Assembly (NCBI GenBank): GCA_963702235.1 | Contig: CAVPBZ010000013.1 | Span: forward strand, 248,001 to 312,000 | Origin: PALSA-505 sp963702235 | GTDB lineage: Bacteria; Actinomycetota; Actinomycetes; Streptosporangiales; Streptosporangiaceae | DNA: 64,000 nt | Direction of reading: 5' to 3' | In this document: positions 61,434-64,000 of the stretch, piece after piece | Position numbering within the stretch: the first letter of the stretch is position 1 | How the letters are laid out: each line of letters starts with the position of its first letter | The notes under the pieces: model-generated | The model's input: only the letters and a program-made list of their open reading frames with translations | Databases searched by the model: none | Told to the model about the DNA's origin: nothing | Translations under genes and position numbers: made by a program

Positions 61434-63026
61434 ATGAGCTCGCGGCCTCCCCACTCGCGCCGGGCCTTCCTCGGCCTGGCCGCGGCCACCGCGGCCGCGC
61501 CGGCGGTGGCCGGCTGCGCGGCGACGGCGGGCGCGCGGGCCACGACGCCGGCCGGGGCCCGGCGGTCCCCGCCGCCGCACCGTACCGTGAGCGAGAACTC
61601 ACTGCCCGGCGACCCGCACTGGGCCATCAGGCACATCGGCCCGCCGGACGCGATCATGGGGTACGCCGGGCAGGCCAGCGTGCTGCCCGGCGAGGCGATC
61701 ACGCTGTACGCGTTGACGACCGCGCGCTCGTTCCGGGTGAGCGCGTTCCGGATGGGCTGGTACCGCGGCGACCGGGCCAGGCTGCTGTGGCGGTCGGCCA
61801 CCGTGCGCGGGCACCAGCAGGCCAAGCCCACCGTGGTCAGGCCGGCCAACACGGTCGAAGCCCGCTGGGATCCGGTCCTCACCGTGCCCACCCACGGCTG
61901 GCCGGAGGGCGCCTACCTGCTCCGGCTCGACGCGGAATCCGGGGCGCAGCGGTTCGTGCCGGTCACCGTCCGGTCGGCCAGCACGGCCGGGAAGACGGTG
62001 ATCAAGAACTCGGTCTCGACCTGGCAGGCCTACAACCTGTGGGGCGGCTACGACCTGTACAACGGCCCCGGCGGCATCACTGACTACGCCAACCGCTCGC
62101 TGGCGGTCAGCCTGGACCGGCCGTACGACGCCAGCGGCGCCTACATGTTCCTGTACCACGAGCGGAAGCTCATCGAGCTGGCCGAGCGCCTCGGCCTGCC
62201 GCTCGCCTACGTCACCAACACCGACATCGGCGGCGACCCGCACCTGCTGACCGGGGCCAGCGCGGTGTTCTCGCTCGGCCACGACGAGTACTGGTCGCCG
62301 CCGGAGCGGGCCAACGTCACGGCGGCCAGGGACGCCGGGGTGAACCTGGCGTTCCTCGGGGCGAACACGATGTTCCGGCGGACCCGGCTGGCCAGCACCA
62401 GGCTGGGCGAGCGCCGGCTGATCATCTGCTACAAGACGAGCTACACCCAGGACCCGATGTACGGCAAGGACAACGCGCTGGTCACCAGCGACTGGCGGGA
62501 GCCGCCGCACCCGGATCCCGAGTCGTCGCTGACCGGCACGCTGTACGAATCGAACCCGGTCAGTGCCAGCTTCGTCGTCGCGTCGCCGGATGCCTGGATG
62601 TTCGCCGGGACGGGCGTGCGGGCCGGCACCCGGTTCACCGGCCTGGTCGGAATCGAATATGACCGCGTCAACCCGGGCGCGCCGGTCGAGCGGCCCATCC
62701 AGGTGCTGTCCCACTCGCCGCTGACCTGCCGCGGCGTGAACAGCTACTCCGACTCCGCGTACTACACGCACAGCGGCGGCGCCGGCGTGTTCAGCACCGG
62801 GACGATGCGCTGGGTGGCGTCCTTCGAGCAGCCCTACCCCCCGTTCGGGCTCAACCGGCACACCGCCGCGTTCACCACCAAGGTCACCGCCAACCTGCTC
62901 CGCGGCTTCGCCGACGGCCCGGCCGCGGCCAAGCACCCGGCACACGACAACCTGGACGCGACGCACGAGTGGGCCGGTGACCCGATCGCCGCCCAGCACA
63001 GCCTGTGGCCACCGGTCCGGCTCTGA
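61434..63026 (+). CDS. Tat-exported lipoprotein, N,N-dimethylformamidase-beta-like domain
   Basis: 530 aa. The N terminus HSRRAFLGLAAATAAAPAVAGC has a twin-Arg motif and a lipobox-like Ala-Gly-Cys, so a folded, lipid-anchored export is likely. The rest matches the DMFase-large-subunit-like domain found in many actinomycetes: YRGDRARLLW, NSVSTWQAYNLWGGYDLY, SLGHDEYWSPPERANV and AFLGANTMFRRTRL. The enzymatic role outside DMF degradation is not known; its place next to glycosyltransferases suggests a cell-surface substrate. Confidence 0.82.
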   Translation: MSSRPPHSRRAFLGLAAATAAAPAVAGCAATAGARATTPAGARRSPPPHRTVSENSLPGDPHWAIRHIGPPDAIMGYAGQASVLPGEAITLYALTTARSFRVSAFRMGWYRGDRARLLWRSATVRGHQQAKPTVVRPANTVEARWDPVLTVPTHGWPEGAYLLRLDAESGAQRFVPVTVRSASTAGKTVIKNSVSTWQAYNLWGGYDLYNGPGGITDYANRSLAVSLDRPYDASGAYMFLYHERKLIELAERLGLPLAYVTNTDIGGDPHLLTGASAVFSLGHDEYWSPPERANVTAARDAGVNLAFLGANTMFRRTRLASTRLGERRLIICYKTSYTQDPMYGKDNALVTSDWREPPHPDPESSLTGTLYESNPVSASFVVASPDAWMFAGTGVRAGTRFTGLVGIEYDRVNPGAPVERPIQVLSHSPLTCRGVNSYSDSAYYTHSGGAGVFSTGTMRWVASFEQPYPPFGLNRHTAAFTTKVTANLLRGFADGPAAAKHPAHDNLDATHEWAGDPIAAQHSLWPPVRL

Positions 63027-63042
63027 GATCCGGGGAGTCGCC

Positions 63043-63876
63043 GTGCAGCTGCTGCATTCGGGCAAGGTCAGGGACGTCTACGCCGACCGCGGCGACGTGG
63101 TGCTCGTGGCGTCGGACCGGGTGTCGGTCTACGACGTGGTGCTGCCCACCCCGATCCCGGGGAAAGGCCGGATCCTCACCGCGCTGTCGCTGTGGTGGTT
63201 CGGTCAGCTGGCCAGCGTCGCGCCCAACCACGTGATCTCCGGCTCGGACGTGCCCGGGGAGTTCGCCGGCCGGGCGATCAGGTGCCGGCGGCTGGACATG
63301 CTGCCGGTGGAGTGCATCGCCCGCGGCTACCTGACCGGGCTCGGCCTGGTGTCCTACCTCGAGTCCGGATCGGTGTCAGGTCTCCGGCTGCCGGCCGGGC
63401 TGACCGAGGGATCGCGGCTGCCCGAGGCCGTGTTCACCCCGACGACCAAGGCGCCGCCCGGGGAGCACGACGAGTTCATGACCTTCGACGACGTGGTCAA
63501 GGAGGTCGGCCGTGCGGCGGCCGAGGAGCTGCGCCGGATCACGCTCGAGGTGTACCGGCGGGGGCACGAGATCGCGCTGGACCGCGGGATCATCATCGCC
63601 GACACGAAGCTGGAGTTCGGCTACGCGCCGGACGGCACGCTGACCATCGGGGACGAGGTGCTGACCCCGGACTCCTCGCGGTTCTGGGCGGCCGCCGACT
63701 GGCAGCCCGGCGGTCCGCAGCACTCGTTCGACAAGCAGTTCGTCCGCGACTGGTCCAGTGGCCTGGACTGGGACCGCACCGCGCCCGGACCGGAGATCCC
63801 GCCGGAGATCGTCGCGGCAACCCAGGCCCGGTACGCGGCGGCCTACCGGCGCATCACCGGGTCCGAGCCCGGCTAG
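63043..63876 (+). CDS. purC: Phosphoribosylaminoimidazole-succinocarboxamide synthase
   Basis: 277 aa; joins CAIR and aspartate in purine synthesis. Motifs: LLHSGKVRDVYAD, VASDRVSVYDVVLPTPIPGKG, VECIARGYLTG, KAPPGEHDE, IIIADTKLEFG and DEVLTPDSSRFW. The GTG at 63043 has GGGGAG 6 nt upstream. It starts 16 bp after the preceding gene. Confidence 0.95.
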   Translation: MQLLHSGKVRDVYADRGDVVLVASDRVSVYDVVLPTPIPGKGRILTALSLWWFGQLASVAPNHVISGSDVPGEFAGRAIRCRRLDMLPVECIARGYLTGLGLVSYLESGSVSGLRLPAGLTEGSRLPEAVFTPTTKAPPGEHDEFMTFDDVVKEVGRAAAEELRRITLEVYRRGHEIALDRGIIIADTKLEFGYAPDGTLTIGDEVLTPDSSRFWAAADWQPGGPQHSFDKQFVRDWSSGLDWDRTAPGPEIPPEIVAATQARYAAAYRRITGSEPG

Positions 63877-63883
63877 GCACGGC

Positions 63884-64000
63884 TCACAGCGGCCAGGGAC
63901 GGGCTACCGCGCCGAGCCTGTTCCAGGCGTTGATCACCGCTATGGTCCAGATCAGCTCGGCCAGCTCGGTCTCGGAGAACTCGGCCGCGGCCCGGCTGAA
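63884..64000 (-). CDS. Carboxymuconolactone decarboxylase / AhpD-family protein, 3' end
   Basis: The last 38 codons, cut by the window edge: AAAEFSETELAELIWTIAVI then NAWNRLGAV, the typical C-terminal pattern of the CMD/AhpD-like alkylhydroperoxidase family. It converges with purC, 7 bp apart. Confidence 0.75.
   Translation of the reverse strand, partial: FSRAAAEFSETELAELIWTIAVINAWNRLGAVARPWPL

Overview
The window is high-GC DNA of an actinomycete. The evidence is a complete fhaA-fhaB-pstP-rodA-pbpA-pknA-pknB operon, a proteasome-activator (Bpa) gene, galactan (Glf/GlfT2-type) and mannan-type glycosyltransferases, many GTG starts with 4-bp GTGA/ATGA overlaps, and a pSAM2-like integrative element. 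A Streptosporangiales-type soil actinomycete fits best, but that placement is inference; no species can be named from this sequence alone.

Layout. 1-1.4 kb: two paralogous small secreted proteins (one cut by the window edge) that share an upstream box and are separated by a strong terminator. 1.5-10.7 kb: the cell-division and Ser/Thr-phosphorylation operon, all on the minus strand. 10.8-17.1 kb: tRNA-Leu(CAG), thioesterase, universal stress protein, Fpg/Nei glycosylase, FAD-linked oxidase and a PAS-GAF-PAS histidine kinase. 17.3-24.9 kb: a secreted sedolisin with ricin-type lectin repeats, a Wzm/Wzt polysaccharide exporter divergent from a MarR regulator with two matching operators, and RsbW- and STAS-type partner-switching proteins. 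24.9-32.5 kb: a GT2 enzyme coupled to a GT-C mannosyltransferase (with a 46-bp palindrome in its reading frame), a DUF4446-like protein, pheA, bpa and a frameshifted Pro/Gly/Tyr-rich MinD-like ATPase.

32.7-44.5 kb: an approximately 11.6-kb integrative element of the AICE (pSAM2) type, inserted in the 3' end of tRNA-Ser(TGA). Rep, Xis and Int are read towards attL; a Tra/FtsK ATPase (frameshifted) and a Pra-like activator lie upstream of Rep; a divergent GntR (KorSA-like) regulator and HAD hydrolase follow, then cargo including a lipoprotein and a membrane-anchored secreted protein. 44.5-49.2 kb is decayed DNA: a third tRNA-Ser remnant from an older integration, truncated genes, an intact 891-bp IS5-family element inside a VOC-family gene (3-bp target duplication), and a PPOX-type gene broken by a 20-bp tandem duplication.

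49.4-63 kb: an alpha/beta hydrolase, a membrane-anchored beta-propeller-like protein, then an envelope polysaccharide locus (GT-C enzymes, GlfT2, Glf, GT2 enzymes, a sulfotransferase-like protein and a Tat-exported DMFase-like protein). It could build a galactofuranose-containing polymer that the Wzm/Wzt pair at 20-22 kb exports; this link is inference. The window ends with purC and the 3' end of a carboxymuconolactone-decarboxylase-family gene.

Five otherwise well-preserved genes carry single-base indels (about 31830, 37390, 44915, 55337 and 59058). Four are one-base duplications, so sequencing or assembly error must be excluded before these genes are called dead.
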